A stretch of DNA of 64,000 bases from JASGIT01 sp047601665. GTDB lineage: Bacteria; Pseudomonadota; Gammaproteobacteria; Burkholderiales; Burkholderiaceae_C. Numbering within the stretch: position 1 is the first letter of the stretch; each line of letters starts with the position of its first letter. Below, piece by piece: positions 1-8,240 of this stretch. The position numbers and the translations under genes were made by a program. The notes below the pieces were generated by a model. It was not told the DNA's origin and made no database searches. It saw only the letters and a program-made list of their open reading frames with translations. Location of the stretch: the NCBI GenBank assembly GCA_047601665.1, contig JASGIT010000001.1, positions 434,001 to 498,000 of the forward strand, written 5' to 3'.

Positions 1-68
1 GCTGGCGCACTGGGCGAGCCGCGTTGTTGGGTCTTAGCCTTTTCGATGGCTTCCTTGATGCGTTCCAT
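1..68 (-). CDS. N-terminus of CpsD/CapB-family tyrosine autokinase (partial, runs off left edge)
   Basis: Only the first 22 to 23 codons are in the window, reading MERIKEAIEKAKTQQRG and onward. This helical opening is typical of the cytoplasmic tyrosine autokinases that pair with a Wzz/GNVR chain-length protein in exosortase-type exopolysaccharide loci. The start lies 36 nt after the stop of the chain-length determinant gene on the same strand, with a weak GAGAA ribosome site, so it is probably the next cistron of that operon. The kinase domain itself lies outside the window; the call rests on the short N-terminus plus gene order and is therefore only moderately secure. Confidence 0.5.
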   Translation of the reverse strand, partial: MERIKEAIEKAKTQQRGSPSAP

Positions 69-104
69 GGGCGACCGTTCTCAGTCTTGGCGGGAAGTGA
101 AGGG

Positions 105-1616
105 TCAGCGCGCCTGGGGACGGAACGCCGCCAGCAACGACGAAAAAAACGAGCGCTTGCCCGAATCTCCAGAGCCCCCGGCTTCCGCGCCGATAGCAAT
201 ATAGGGAATCACGGCCAGAGGCCGCTGATTCACGGCTGCCGTCAAGGCATTGACCCCCCAGACACGTCCAAGCAGCATTTCCAGCAAAAGAGCAACGCCC
301 AGCGCGGCGGCGATTCCCCCGACAATGCCTGCAGCGACCACACTCTTGCGATTGGGCTTGATCGGATACTCGGGCAACGTGGGGGGTTCCAGCAAAGTGA
401 ACCGCTCAGCCTGCGGCCCCTCTTCCAGATTTTCCACCACCTGAGCGGAAAGCGACTGGGTGCGCAGTTGCTCATATTTGGCCTTCGCAGCGTCGTAATC
501 GCGCTGCAACCCGGCCAGTTCCTGCTCGCGCTGGGGCGCCTGGCTCGCTTGAGTGCGGATCCGCGCGATGCTGGCCCTCAAGGACGCCTGCTGGCTGGCC
601 AGCAGTTCGGACCTGGATCTGGCAGCCTGCACCTGGGCTTCGAGCCGGGAAACGGCAAGGCCGGCCTGCTCTCTTGCCTCGTTCCGGGATGGCGTCTGCG
701 CACGTGCCTCGTTGGCTGCTGCCTGCTCCAGGCTCGGAATTCGACGCATCAGCGCCCGGACGTCCGGATGATTCTCCGAGTACGTGGCGCGCAATGCAGC
801 CAGATCCGTGCGTGCCTTCTCGAGCGCCTGCTCGGCTTGGTTAGGCATGGGGGCCGTCACCGCCCCAGGGGCCATCACCCCTCGCCTGGCGGCGGCCAAA
901 TCGACCTCCAGCGAGCGCAATTCGTTGACCGCCAAACGGTAGTCGCGTTCGACATTGCGCAGGTCGGTCTCCATGCTCAACAGCCCCCCCTCAGCCGCCG
1001 CCGCGCTCTCGGGTGATGCGCCTTGTGACTTGAAAGTTGCAATCTGCGCCTCGAGCGACTCCAGTTGCTTGCGAACCCGCTCCGCTTCGCCACTCAAAAA
1101 CTCCGTCGTGCGCGAAGCCCGGTCAACGCGATCCTGGCGGTTGCTGGTCAGAAACATGTTTGCCAGCTCCTGGGTCACAGCCAGCGCCTTGGCCGGGTCT
1201 CCATGTTGGAACGACAGATTGAACGAGAGAGCCGATCTCTGATCCCCCCCCGCTCCAGGCATCAGGTCAACCCGAATGCCTGCGCGCATGGCCTGGGCAA
1301 TGCTGGCATCCGGCAACCGCGGGAACAGTTGGTGATCGTTGGCAATGCGAATCAGGTTCTCCCGCGTCATCAGCCTTTGCTGGATGAGCCTCACGCGCTC
1401 CTCCGGCCGCGATCGGGGTGCGCCATCATCCGCACCGACCTTCACCTGCGGGTCCTCCACCAATATGGTGGCCGTGGACTCGTAAACCCTGGGCAGCACG
1501 AACGCGACGATCACGGAAGCCGTCAGAACGGCTCCGAACACCAGAATCATCGCCAGCGCACGCCGGCGCAGGATGGACAGATAGTCATGCAGACTGGGCT
1601 GGTAATCACCAAACAT
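105..1616 (-). CDS. Wzz/GNVR polysaccharide chain-length determinant (XrtA-type)
   Basis: An inner-membrane co-polymerase of 503 aa that sets exopolysaccharide chain length and normally partners the adjacent autokinase. The N-terminal Wzz domain follows one membrane helix (about residues 20-40, ILVFGAVLTASVIVAFVL); a long coiled-coil periplasmic region with many Glu/Arg/Ala heptads follows; a GNVR-like segment (LPEYPIKPNRKSVV) precedes the second membrane helix near residue 435. The open frame extends 49 codons further upstream, but MFGDYQPSLHDY at 1616 has an AAGG ribosome site, lies 13 nt after the previous stop and matches the usual family start. It sits third in a leftward operon after the export protein and the barrel protein. 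Confidence 0.88.
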   Translation of the reverse strand: MFGDYQPSLHDYLSILRRRALAMILVFGAVLTASVIVAFVLPRVYESTATILVEDPQVKVGADDGAPRSRPEERVRLIQQRLMTRENLIRIANDHQLFPRLPDASIAQAMRAGIRVDLMPGAGGDQRSALSFNLSFQHGDPAKALAVTQELANMFLTSNRQDRVDRASRTTEFLSGEAERVRKQLESLEAQIATFKSQGASPESAAAAEGGLLSMETDLRNVERDYRLAVNELRSLEVDLAAARRGVMAPGAVTAPMPNQAEQALEKARTDLAALRATYSENHPDVRALMRRIPSLEQAAANEARAQTPSRNEAREQAGLAVSRLEAQVQAARSRSELLASQQASLRASIARIRTQASQAPQREQELAGLQRDYDAAKAKYEQLRTQSLSAQVVENLEEGPQAERFTLLEPPTLPEYPIKPNRKSVVAAGIVGGIAAALGVALLLEMLLGRVWGVNALTAAVNQRPLAVIPYIAIGAEAGGSGDSGKRSFFSSLLAAFRPQAR

Positions 1617-1629
1617 GTACGTGTCGCCT

Positions 1630-2763
1630 TCACTGACCAGGAAACAGATAAACCAACGCCGCCCGGGCTGCCCATCCTCTACCCGAACTTCCCTGGTCGC
1701 TCTTGGTGCGGCGATCATCGACCGCCAGCACCAACGACCAGTTCGCCGCCAGTTCTTGTTCAAACGTCAAGTTGAACACGGTTCCGACAGCACCTATAAA
1801 GCCGCTTGATCGACTGCGCATCACGCTTGCCGAAAGCGTCGCCCCCTCTGTGAGCCGATACCCGGCGCGAAACCGCAGCGACTCCGTCTTGGTGTACCCC
1901 GACATAGAGTCGATGGTCTGGATGATGCCCCCGACGGCCTGCACGCTCTTGGCCCACTCAGCCTCGGACGTCAGCCGGTTTCCAGAGTACACCAACCGCA
2001 GACCTCCAATAAGGTCCGAGTCCCTCTGGGAGCCATGGATGCGCGCCTGCCCCGCAGAGGCAACGAGCGCCCAGTCCGGCCCCAAGGCACTCTGCACCCC
2101 CACCAGCCAGCGGCTCATCAAGGAATCCTCGCCAACGCCAGAAGGAAGCAGCCGCCCATATCCCGGCTCGAAATAATAGGAAGTACGCTCGGTCGCCTCC
2201 CACCTGAGCCGGCTGGTGACCTGCTGCTCAATAAAATTCTGCCGCAGGGGAGAGTCGTAAGTGACCCGGCGGTTCTGCGCATCCAGCGTGAACCGCGTGC
2301 GCTCCGTCAGATCCTTGTTCCAGGCAGCGCCCGTCAGAAACTGACGTTCCACGGTATCAACCGTCACGAGCCCCAGATCCCGCAACTCCGTGTTCCGGGT
2401 GGCTGACTCCGTCAGATTGGCACGAAGTTCAAGGCTCGACGTGGGCCAGCTGTAGCCCCAAGTGTATCCAAGGCTGGGGTAAGTCCGGCTCGCCAACAGC
2501 ACCGTGTTGCTCGACTTCTCAAGAATGGCTGACGCAGAAAATCTGGATTGAGAGCGGTCACTCTGCGTTTCATAGGTATAGCTGGGAACCAGACGCAGCA
2601 CCGTGGCGCTACCAGGGCTGACGGGAGCCAGCATCGGGTTTTCGACTTGCTCGACCTCGGAGGAGATCCGCACCGAATGCTGCTGCGCATGCACGGCCGT
2701 CACGCCCGCACACATTGCGACGGCAACGCAAAGGAACGGTGCGCGGGATCTCCTCATGCTCAT
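1630..2763 (-). CDS. Outer-membrane beta-barrel protein of exopolysaccharide system
   Basis: A 377-aa protein with a signal peptide (cleavage likely after AVHA, residue about 26) followed by a mature region of alternating polar and hydrophobic residues, ending in ...ALVYLFPGQ. Such strand-rich proteins of about 370 to 500 aa are found between the export protein and the Wzz protein in exosortase/PEP-CTERM-type EPS loci (the EpsL-like, TIGR03016-like group) and probably form the outer-membrane part of the export path. Its ATG overlaps the stop of the upstream gene (ATGA), showing translational coupling. No catalytic motif is visible. The barrel assignment comes from pattern and context rather than from a recognised motif. 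Confidence 0.7.
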   Translation of the reverse strand: MSMRRSRAPFLCVAVAMCAGVTAVHAQQHSVRISSEVEQVENPMLAPVSPGSATVLRLVPSYTYETQSDRSQSRFSASAILEKSSNTVLLASRTYPSLGYTWGYSWPTSSLELRANLTESATRNTELRDLGLVTVDTVERQFLTGAAWNKDLTERTRFTLDAQNRRVTYDSPLRQNFIEQQVTSRLRWEATERTSYYFEPGYGRLLPSGVGEDSLMSRWLVGVQSALGPDWALVASAGQARIHGSQRDSDLIGGLRLVYSGNRLTSEAEWAKSVQAVGGIIQTIDSMSGYTKTESLRFRAGYRLTEGATLSASVMRSRSSGFIGAVGTVFNLTFEQELAANWSLVLAVDDRRTKSDQGSSGRGWAARAALVYLFPGQ

Positions 2764-3317
2764 GGCACCATGATCGTGTCACCCGGAAGCAGGACGACAT
2801 TCGTTTCCAGCGAACTGCCACGCATCAAGTCGTTGTAGCGGACAGGCAGCACCGCCGATGTTTCTCCCGTCTGGCGCAGAATCCGGATCGCGTTGGCATC
2901 GGCAAACCGGTCCAGGCCGCCTGCCTGGCTGAGCACCTGCAGGACAGTGGTCGAAGGCGAGATCAGGGTCACAGGGCCAGGACGTGCCACCTTGCCGAGC
3001 ACGTATACGCGGCTACCGTCGATGCCAGTGACAGTCACGGTCACCACCGCCTCCGGGATGTATTCTTTGATCTTGCTCGCAATACGCTGCTCCGCTTGCG
3101 GTGTGGTCAATCCTGCCACCTCAACGCGGCCGGCCAGCGGAAAGGTGATGCTGCCGTCCGGGAGAACGCGCACCTCCGCCTTCAAGGCATCCTCCTTCCA
3201 TACGGACACGATCAAGGCATCTCCATAATGCAGTTGGTAAGGCGCTGGCTGAGCCCCCGCCGCCACGCCCATCAGAACCAGCCACAGGAATAACAAGAAC
3301 TGCACTGCGGATTTCAT
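2760..3317 (-). CDS. Polysaccharide export protein, Wza/EpsE-like (Poly_export + SLBB)
   Basis: A periplasmic/outer-membrane export component of 185 aa. The open frame begins at 3401, but ATG at 3317 (MKSAVQFLLFLW) is preceded by a GGAG ribosome site and begins a clean signal peptide ending GVAAGA. The Poly_export domain follows (YQLHYGDALIVSVWKEDAL; LPDGSITFPLAGRVEVAGLT), then one SLBB-like segment (VYVLGKVARPGPV) and a C-terminal LLPGDTIMVP. There is no lipobox cysteine at the signal cleavage site, unlike classical Wza, which fits the short EpsE group of exosortase-type systems. It is first in the leftward operon and is divergent from a glycosyltransferase gene across 280 bp that must hold both promoters. 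Confidence 0.88.
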   Translation of the reverse strand: MKSAVQFLLFLWLVLMGVAAGAQPAPYQLHYGDALIVSVWKEDALKAEVRVLPDGSITFPLAGRVEVAGLTTPQAEQRIASKIKEYIPEAVVTVTVTGIDGSRVYVLGKVARPGPVTLISPSTTVLQVLSQAGGLDRFADANAIRILRQTGETSAVLPVRYNDLMRGSSLETNVVLLPGDTIMVP

Positions 3318-3597
3318 GTTTGTTCTCCAAAAATTGATGAAGCGCCACCATCCGAAGCCGGCGCACGGCAACGATGGTCTTGCGACCTTGCAGGGCACCA
3401 TCTACGCAACAGACCTAGGGAAGATCCAGCTGTGCAATGAAACCATGTCACAATTTATTGCCAAGCGCTAATGTTAAACCAATGCGTGTGACCTCCGCGA
3501 AGAAGTGCAACCCCAGGTTAGGGCAACAGAAACGGATGGAGCAAAAATCCAATGACCATTGGGATGAAACTTGGAACTCCAGAACGCTACAGAGGAC

Positions 3598-4566
3598 ATG
3601 CCCACACAATCGCTGATTGGCGCCGTGATCATCGGCCGCAACGAAGGAGACCGCCTCCGCGTGTGCCTGGCATCGATCCTGCCTTTCATACAGGCTGCGG
3701 TCTATGTGGACTCGGGCTCGACGGATGGATCCGTGGAAATGGCACAGGGCATGGGAGCCGAAGTGCTGTCCCTCGACATGGGCACGCCCTTCACCGCTGC
3801 CAGGGCGCGCAATGCCGGCTACCGCCGCCTGCTGGCGCTGTATCCGCAACTCCGGTTTGTCCAGTTCATCGATGGCGACTGTGAGGTGGTCGCTGGGTGG
3901 ATCGATGCGGCCTACCAGCACCTTGCGTCACAGCCTGACTGCGCTGCGGTGTGCGGGCGCCGCCGTGAACGCCATCCCGCCCGCTCCATCTACAACCACA
4001 TGTGTGACCTGGAATGGGACACGCCGGTCGGCGATACCCTCAGTTGCGGCGGAGATGCACTCTTCCGAGCCGAAGCACTAATACAGGTAGAGGGCTATAG
4101 AGACGGCCTCATCGCAGGCGAGGAGCCTGAGTTGTGCCTGCGCCTGCGACGCCGCGGGTGGCACATCCACAGGCTGGATCAGGAAATGACGCGGCACGAT
4201 GCGGCCATCACCAGTTGGAGGCAATGGTGGCGGCGAACGGTCAGGGCTGGCCATGCTTTTGCCGAAGGGGCATGGCTGCACGGCGCACCGCCAGACTGCC
4301 ATTGGGTTCGTGAAACCATGCGCGCGCTTCTTTGGGGGTTAGGGCTGCCGATCGGAATCGTCTTGCTGGCCATGCTCGTGGACGCCCGCGCCTGGCTGCT
4401 CATCCTGCTGTACCCCTTGCAATGGCTCAGGCTATCCATCCGGAATCGCTCTCCGCAGGTCGCGTTTTTCACGCTGGCGGGCAAGTTTGCCGAGGCACAG
4501 GGTGCATTGCAGTTCTACCTGACCAGATTGCGCGGGCGCACCGGGCGCATCATCGAATATAAATAG
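3598..4566 (+). CDS. Family 2 glycosyltransferase
   Basis: A 322-aa GT-A-fold glycosyltransferase. The N-terminus (LIGAVIIGRNEGDRL) and VYVDSGSTDGS are typical nucleotide-sugar-binding segments. FIDGDCEVV supplies the metal-binding acidic motif, and GEEPELCLRLRRRGW carries the conserved acidic/ED motif. A hydrophobic stretch near residues 250-280 may anchor it to the membrane. A TTG 27 nt upstream is in frame, but the ATG at 3598 has a GAGG ribosome site 5 nt away and gives the family-typical start. It leads a rightward run of glycosyltransferases. The sugar specificity cannot be read from sequence. Confidence 0.88.
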   Translation: MPTQSLIGAVIIGRNEGDRLRVCLASILPFIQAAVYVDSGSTDGSVEMAQGMGAEVLSLDMGTPFTAARARNAGYRRLLALYPQLRFVQFIDGDCEVVAGWIDAAYQHLASQPDCAAVCGRRRERHPARSIYNHMCDLEWDTPVGDTLSCGGDALFRAEALIQVEGYRDGLIAGEEPELCLRLRRRGWHIHRLDQEMTRHDAAITSWRQWWRRTVRAGHAFAEGAWLHGAPPDCHWVRETMRALLWGLGLPIGIVLLAMLVDARAWLLILLYPLQWLRLSIRNRSPQVAFFTLAGKFAEAQGALQFYLTRLRGRTGRIIEYK

Positions 4567-4582
4567 GCGAAGAAAGCAGCAC

Positions 4583-5152
4583 ATGCATCAGGGATGGGTC
4601 GGCAATTGGTCGCCCGGCATTGGTGACCCTACTATCGGAGGCTGGGTCACAGTGGTGCTCTATGCACTGGCGGCGTGGGCCTGCCATCGGGTTCTGCACC
4701 TCGAACGCCAGCGACAGATCATCTTGAGCGCCAACGAGCGGCTAACCTGGCGCTTGCTGATGCTGGCAATGATCGCCTTGGGAATCAACAAGCAACTGGA
4801 TCTACAGTCTGCCTTGACGGAATGGGAACGCATCCTGGCTTTTGAGCAGGGGTGGTACGGCAACCGGCGCCAGTACCAAGTGGCCTTCATCGCCGCAGTG
4901 CCTGTCGCGGGGCTGACAGTACTCGCAGCCATGCTGGTTCTGATCTGGGGCTCGCCGGCACCAACCCTGTGGGCCTGTACCGGCGCAGCAGGCCTGGTCG
5001 TTTTCGTGGCAATCAGAGCCGCCTCCTTTCACCATGTGGACGAAATCCTTGGCTGGCGCCTGGGAGGACTGCCACTGAACTGGATACTTGAAATGGGCTC
5101 TCTGGTCGTAATTGCCTGGGGGGCGTTCAGAAGAGCGCAGGTACAGGCATGA
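4583..5152 (+). CDS. Polytopic membrane protein of unknown function in the EPS locus
   Basis: A 189-aa protein with about five predicted membrane segments: residues about 20-36 (VTVVLYALAAWACH), 57-68, 100-122 (AFIAAVPVAGLTVLAAML), 127-147 and 163-183. The loop after segment 2 is charged and rich in Trp and Tyr (TEWERILAFEQGWYGNRRQY). I do not recognise a characterised family. It is 16 nt downstream of a glycosyltransferase and overlaps the next glycosyltransferase start by four bases (ATGA), so it is clearly part of the same operon. A role in membrane steps of polysaccharide assembly is only an inference. Confidence 0.7.
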   Translation: MHQGWVGNWSPGIGDPTIGGWVTVVLYALAAWACHRVLHLERQRQIILSANERLTWRLLMLAMIALGINKQLDLQSALTEWERILAFEQGWYGNRRQYQVAFIAAVPVAGLTVLAAMLVLIWGSPAPTLWACTGAAGLVVFVAIRAASFHHVDEILGWRLGGLPLNWILEMGSLVVIAWGAFRRAQVQA

Positions 5153-6345
5153 AGATCGCTTATTTCATCAACCAATATCCCAAGGTGAGCCACAGTTTCA
5201 TCCGGCGGGAGATTTTGGCACTGGAGCGCCAGGGCATGGAAGTCACAAGGCTCGCCCTGAGAGGTTGGTCAGACGATCTCGTCGACCCGGACGATTTCGA
5301 AGAGCGCAACAAAACCCACTACCTCTTGCGCAGAGGCCTCCACGCACTGCTGCCAGCCACCTTTCGCCAACTCCTGAGCCGTCCCACTGCGTTTTTCCGC
5401 GCTATGGGCATGGCGCTGCGCCTGTCCCGCATGTCTGACCGGGCAGTGCCTTACCATCTCGTGTACTTGGTCGAAGCTTATGAACTCGTCCGGCTTTGCC
5501 AGCAGCGCAAAGTGACGCATCTGCACGTGCACTTCGGCACCAACCCGACCGAGGTCGCCCTGCTGGCCCGCATGATCGGAGGCCCCGCCTTTTCATTCAC
5601 GGTGCATGGTCCAGACGAGTTCGACCGGCCGCTGGGGCTGCACCTGCGCGAAAAGATGGAAGCTGCCAAGAGCGTGGTCGCTATCAGCTCTTATGGACGA
5701 AGCCAGTTGTATCGCTGGGTCGGTCACAGCCATTGGCCAAAAATCCAGGTGGCGCACTGCGGCCTGGAGGCTTCATACTTCGCCACACCCACCGAACCCT
5801 TTCCCACCGCGCCTCGCTTCGTCTGCGTGGGGCGTCTGTGTGAACAGAAAGGACAACTTCTGCTGCTCGACGCCGCCCGCCAACTTCGGGACAACGGGGA
5901 GGAATTTCACCTGGTACTCGCTGGTGATGGCGAAATGCGGGGTGAACTCGAACAATTCATCACCCGACACAACCTCCAGTCGCATGTGAGCATCACGGGC
6001 TGGATCAGCAGCGAGCGCGTCAAGCAGGAGTTGCAGGCAGCCAGAGCCATGGTTCTTCCCAGCTTTGCCGAAGGTCTTCCAGTCGTCATCATGGAAGCCA
6101 TGGCACTGGGCAGGCCCGTTCTGACCACCAGCATTGCCGGCATTCCCGAGCTGGTGCGCCATGGCATTGATGGCTGGCTCGTACCCGCTGGAGACGTGGA
6201 CGCCTTGACCAACATGCTCTCTCGTGCACTCGCAACAGCCCCGGACAAGCTGCAGGACATGGGTCTCGCCGCCCGCGCCAGGGTCATTGAGCGGCACTCG
6301 GTCGACACGGAAGCCACAAAATTGCGGCACATCTTCTCTTCTTGA
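5149..6345 (+). CDS. Family 4 glycosyltransferase (GT-B fold)
   Basis: A 398-aa retaining GT-B glycosyltransferase. The N-terminal domain starts MKIAYFINQYPKVSHSFI and carries HVHFG; the C-terminal nucleotide-sugar domain contains FVCVGRLCEQKGQ, LVLAGDGEMR, and the EX7E-type segment PSFAEGLPVVIMEAMALG followed by GRPVLTT. GT4 enzymes transfer from NDP-sugars to lipid-linked oligosaccharide on the cytoplasmic face. Its start overlaps the preceding membrane-protein stop by four bases. Length is normal for the family, and no defect is visible. Confidence 0.9.
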   Translation: MKIAYFINQYPKVSHSFIRREILALERQGMEVTRLALRGWSDDLVDPDDFEERNKTHYLLRRGLHALLPATFRQLLSRPTAFFRAMGMALRLSRMSDRAVPYHLVYLVEAYELVRLCQQRKVTHLHVHFGTNPTEVALLARMIGGPAFSFTVHGPDEFDRPLGLHLREKMEAAKSVVAISSYGRSQLYRWVGHSHWPKIQVAHCGLEASYFATPTEPFPTAPRFVCVGRLCEQKGQLLLLDAARQLRDNGEEFHLVLAGDGEMRGELEQFITRHNLQSHVSITGWISSERVKQELQAARAMVLPSFAEGLPVVIMEAMALGRPVLTTSIAGIPELVRHGIDGWLVPAGDVDALTNMLSRALATAPDKLQDMGLAARARVIERHSVDTEATKLRHIFSS

Positions 6346-6347
6346 CC

Positions 6348-7541
6348 ATGATCACCACTTTCATCAGCTGGGCACTGCTGGTAATCGGTTTGGTTCTTCT
6401 GCTGCTGGTGACCCTGCTCACTCTTCAGGTAGCAGCAAGCCTCCTGCCGCAGCACACTGGCCAGGCTCCCAAGGCCGACGCTCTCCATCCATCGACCGTC
6501 GTCCTCATGCCTGCGCACAACGAAGCAGAGATCATCGAATCCATGGTGGCGCAAGCCTTGCGGGTTTTGCCCGCCGGAGCGAGTCTTCTGGTCGTGGCAG
6601 ACAACTGCACGGACGACACGGCGGCCCGCGCACGCGCTGCGGGCGCCGAGGTGCTCGAACGGATCGACCCCCATCTCCGCGGCAAGGGTTATGCACTCGC
6701 CCATGGCGTAAGCCATTTGCGCCATGCCCCGCCCGAAATCGTTGTGATCATGGACGCCGACTGCGTAGCCGAGCCCGGCAGCCTGGCGGCCATTGCCGCC
6801 GAAGCCCACCGCCTGCAACGCCCCGTGCAAGCCATGTACGACATGGTCGCACCACCGAATGCCGGGCTCATGCAGCGCATGGCCGCCTTTGCCTGGGACT
6901 TCCGCACCCGCCTGCGTGCCGAGGGCTTCCGGCGCCTTGGCTTGCCGTGCCAGTTGATGGGCAGTGGCATGGCGTTCCCGTGGCCCTTGCTGCAGCAAGT
7001 CAACCTGGCTACCGGCCATATCGTGGAAGACCTCAAGCTGGGGTTGGACTGCGCCCTAGCGGGTAAGCCTCCGCAGTTGCTACCTTCGGCTTTAGTCAGC
7101 AGCAGCTTTCCTACCAACGAGCAAGGTTCCCAATCTCAGCGCAAACGCTGGGAACATGGCCATCTGAGCATGGTCGCCTCACAAGCGCCGGGCCTGCTGC
7201 GGAGGTCTCTGGCCCACCGCAATATCGGTCTGGCGACGCTGACGCTTGACATGTGCATCCCGCCCCTGGCTTTGTTTACCCTCTTGATTGGCGCTCAAGC
7301 GGTCGCTGCAAGCCTGCTATCTTGGCTGGGATGGGTCTGGCCCATAGTGGCGATCTTGTCCATCGCCGCCTTCTTCATCCTGGCGCTGACGGTGCTTATA
7401 GGCTGGTGGAAAGTCGGCCGCCGGTGGATTAGTTTTGGCGAATTGATGTCCATACCTTGGTACATCCTGCGAAAAATCCCGCTCTACCTGGGGTTTCTCA
7501 CACGGCGCCAGATAAGCTGGATCAGAACCCGCCGGGACTGA
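6348..7541 (+). CDS. Membrane-bound family 2 glycosyltransferase
   Basis: A 397-aa processive-type GT2. An N-terminal membrane helix (ALLVIGLVLLLLVTLLTL) is followed by the catalytic domain: VLMPAHNEAEIIES, VVADNCTDD, IMDADCVAEPG (DxD), LMGSGMAFPW, HIVEDLKLG (ED), and QSQRKRWEHGHLSM, a QxxRW motif typical of synthase-like GT2 enzymes. Three or so C-terminal helices follow. The track frame could start at TTG 6342, which overlaps the upstream stop, but ATG 6348 two bases after that stop is more likely. It is the last of four coupled genes from 3598. Confidence 0.88.
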   Translation: MITTFISWALLVIGLVLLLLVTLLTLQVAASLLPQHTGQAPKADALHPSTVVLMPAHNEAEIIESMVAQALRVLPAGASLLVVADNCTDDTAARARAAGAEVLERIDPHLRGKGYALAHGVSHLRHAPPEIVVIMDADCVAEPGSLAAIAAEAHRLQRPVQAMYDMVAPPNAGLMQRMAAFAWDFRTRLRAEGFRRLGLPCQLMGSGMAFPWPLLQQVNLATGHIVEDLKLGLDCALAGKPPQLLPSALVSSSFPTNEQGSQSQRKRWEHGHLSMVASQAPGLLRRSLAHRNIGLATLTLDMCIPPLALFTLLIGAQAVAASLLSWLGWVWPIVAILSIAAFFILALTVLIGWWKVGRRWISFGELMSIPWYILRKIPLYLGFLTRRQISWIRTRRD

Positions 7542-7577
7542 GCAACAGCCAAACGCTTTTGGGTGAATTTAGCCTTC

Positions 7578-8219
7578 ATGCCCCACCTTCAAAACTCCTC
7601 CCGACAAATTCTCACCTGGCGCCGAGCCATCGCTCTCGGAGCGGCCGCTGTGGCCGTTTTGTTGCTGCTACAGCGAGACATCATCGAACTTGCTCGACCA
7701 ACACGCGCGAATGATCGCATGGCGATGGAACTGCTTCGCGCAGCCGAACGGGCCGACCTCTGTACCGCAGCAAATGCGAAGGGCGTGGGCTTGAGAGGAG
7801 AGTATTTTTCCGACACCTTGATGCGCGGCACCCCGAAGCTGGTGAGAGTAGACGAGGTAGTTGACTTTGATCAGTCCATCAGAGAATCCTCTGGCCCTGC
7901 TACCCCACCGATTTCCTCTGTCCGTTGGAGTGGCTGGATCAAAGCGCCTCTCACCGGGGCCTATCGCTTCCACGCCGATGCGCCAAACATGCGAATCACT
8001 GTCGCCAAGAAAATCGTTGCTGGTGTAGGCGCAGCACCAGAACAGAGATTTGACATGGCTGCAGGACGCTTCTATCCCATTGAAATTGTGGTGACCCAAC
8101 TCACCCCTTCAGACGCAAGGATACGACTGGAGTGGACCGCACCGCATGGCGCGCGATACGTGGTGCCCAGGGCCTTGCTGTTTCTGCCGACGGAAACAGT
8201 TGCAGCGCCCAAGGCATAA
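7578..8219 (+). CDS. Membrane-anchored PA14-domain protein
   Basis: A protein of about 213 aa with an N-terminal hydrophobic anchor (AIALGAAAVAVLLLL) and a PA14-like beta-barrel domain: GLRGEYFSDTLMRGTP, SVRWSGWIKAPLTGAYRF, and a C-terminal IRLEWTAPHGARYVVPR. PA14 domains bind carbohydrates or sit beside glycan-acting domains, and here the domain is alone. The start is uncertain: ATG 7578 is used, but an in-frame GTG at 7563 is possible, and neither has a strong ribosome site. It follows the glycosyltransferase run by about 35 nt and converges on the DUF1996 lipoprotein gene 21 bp away. A role in binding or guiding the exported glycan is an inference. Confidence 0.72.
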   Translation: MPHLQNSSRQILTWRRAIALGAAAVAVLLLLQRDIIELARPTRANDRMAMELLRAAERADLCTAANAKGVGLRGEYFSDTLMRGTPKLVRVDEVVDFDQSIRESSGPATPPISSVRWSGWIKAPLTGAYRFHADAPNMRITVAKKIVAGVGAAPEQRFDMAAGRFYPIEIVVTQLTPSDARIRLEWTAPHGARYVVPRALLFLPTETVAAPKA

Positions 8220-8240
8220 CTTGGGCGCCATGGGAAGCCA

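Noticed and set aside
3448..3921. A 157-codon minus-strand frame across the divergent EPS promoter region
   Set aside because: It overlaps a well-supported glycosyltransferase gene and shows no protein features.
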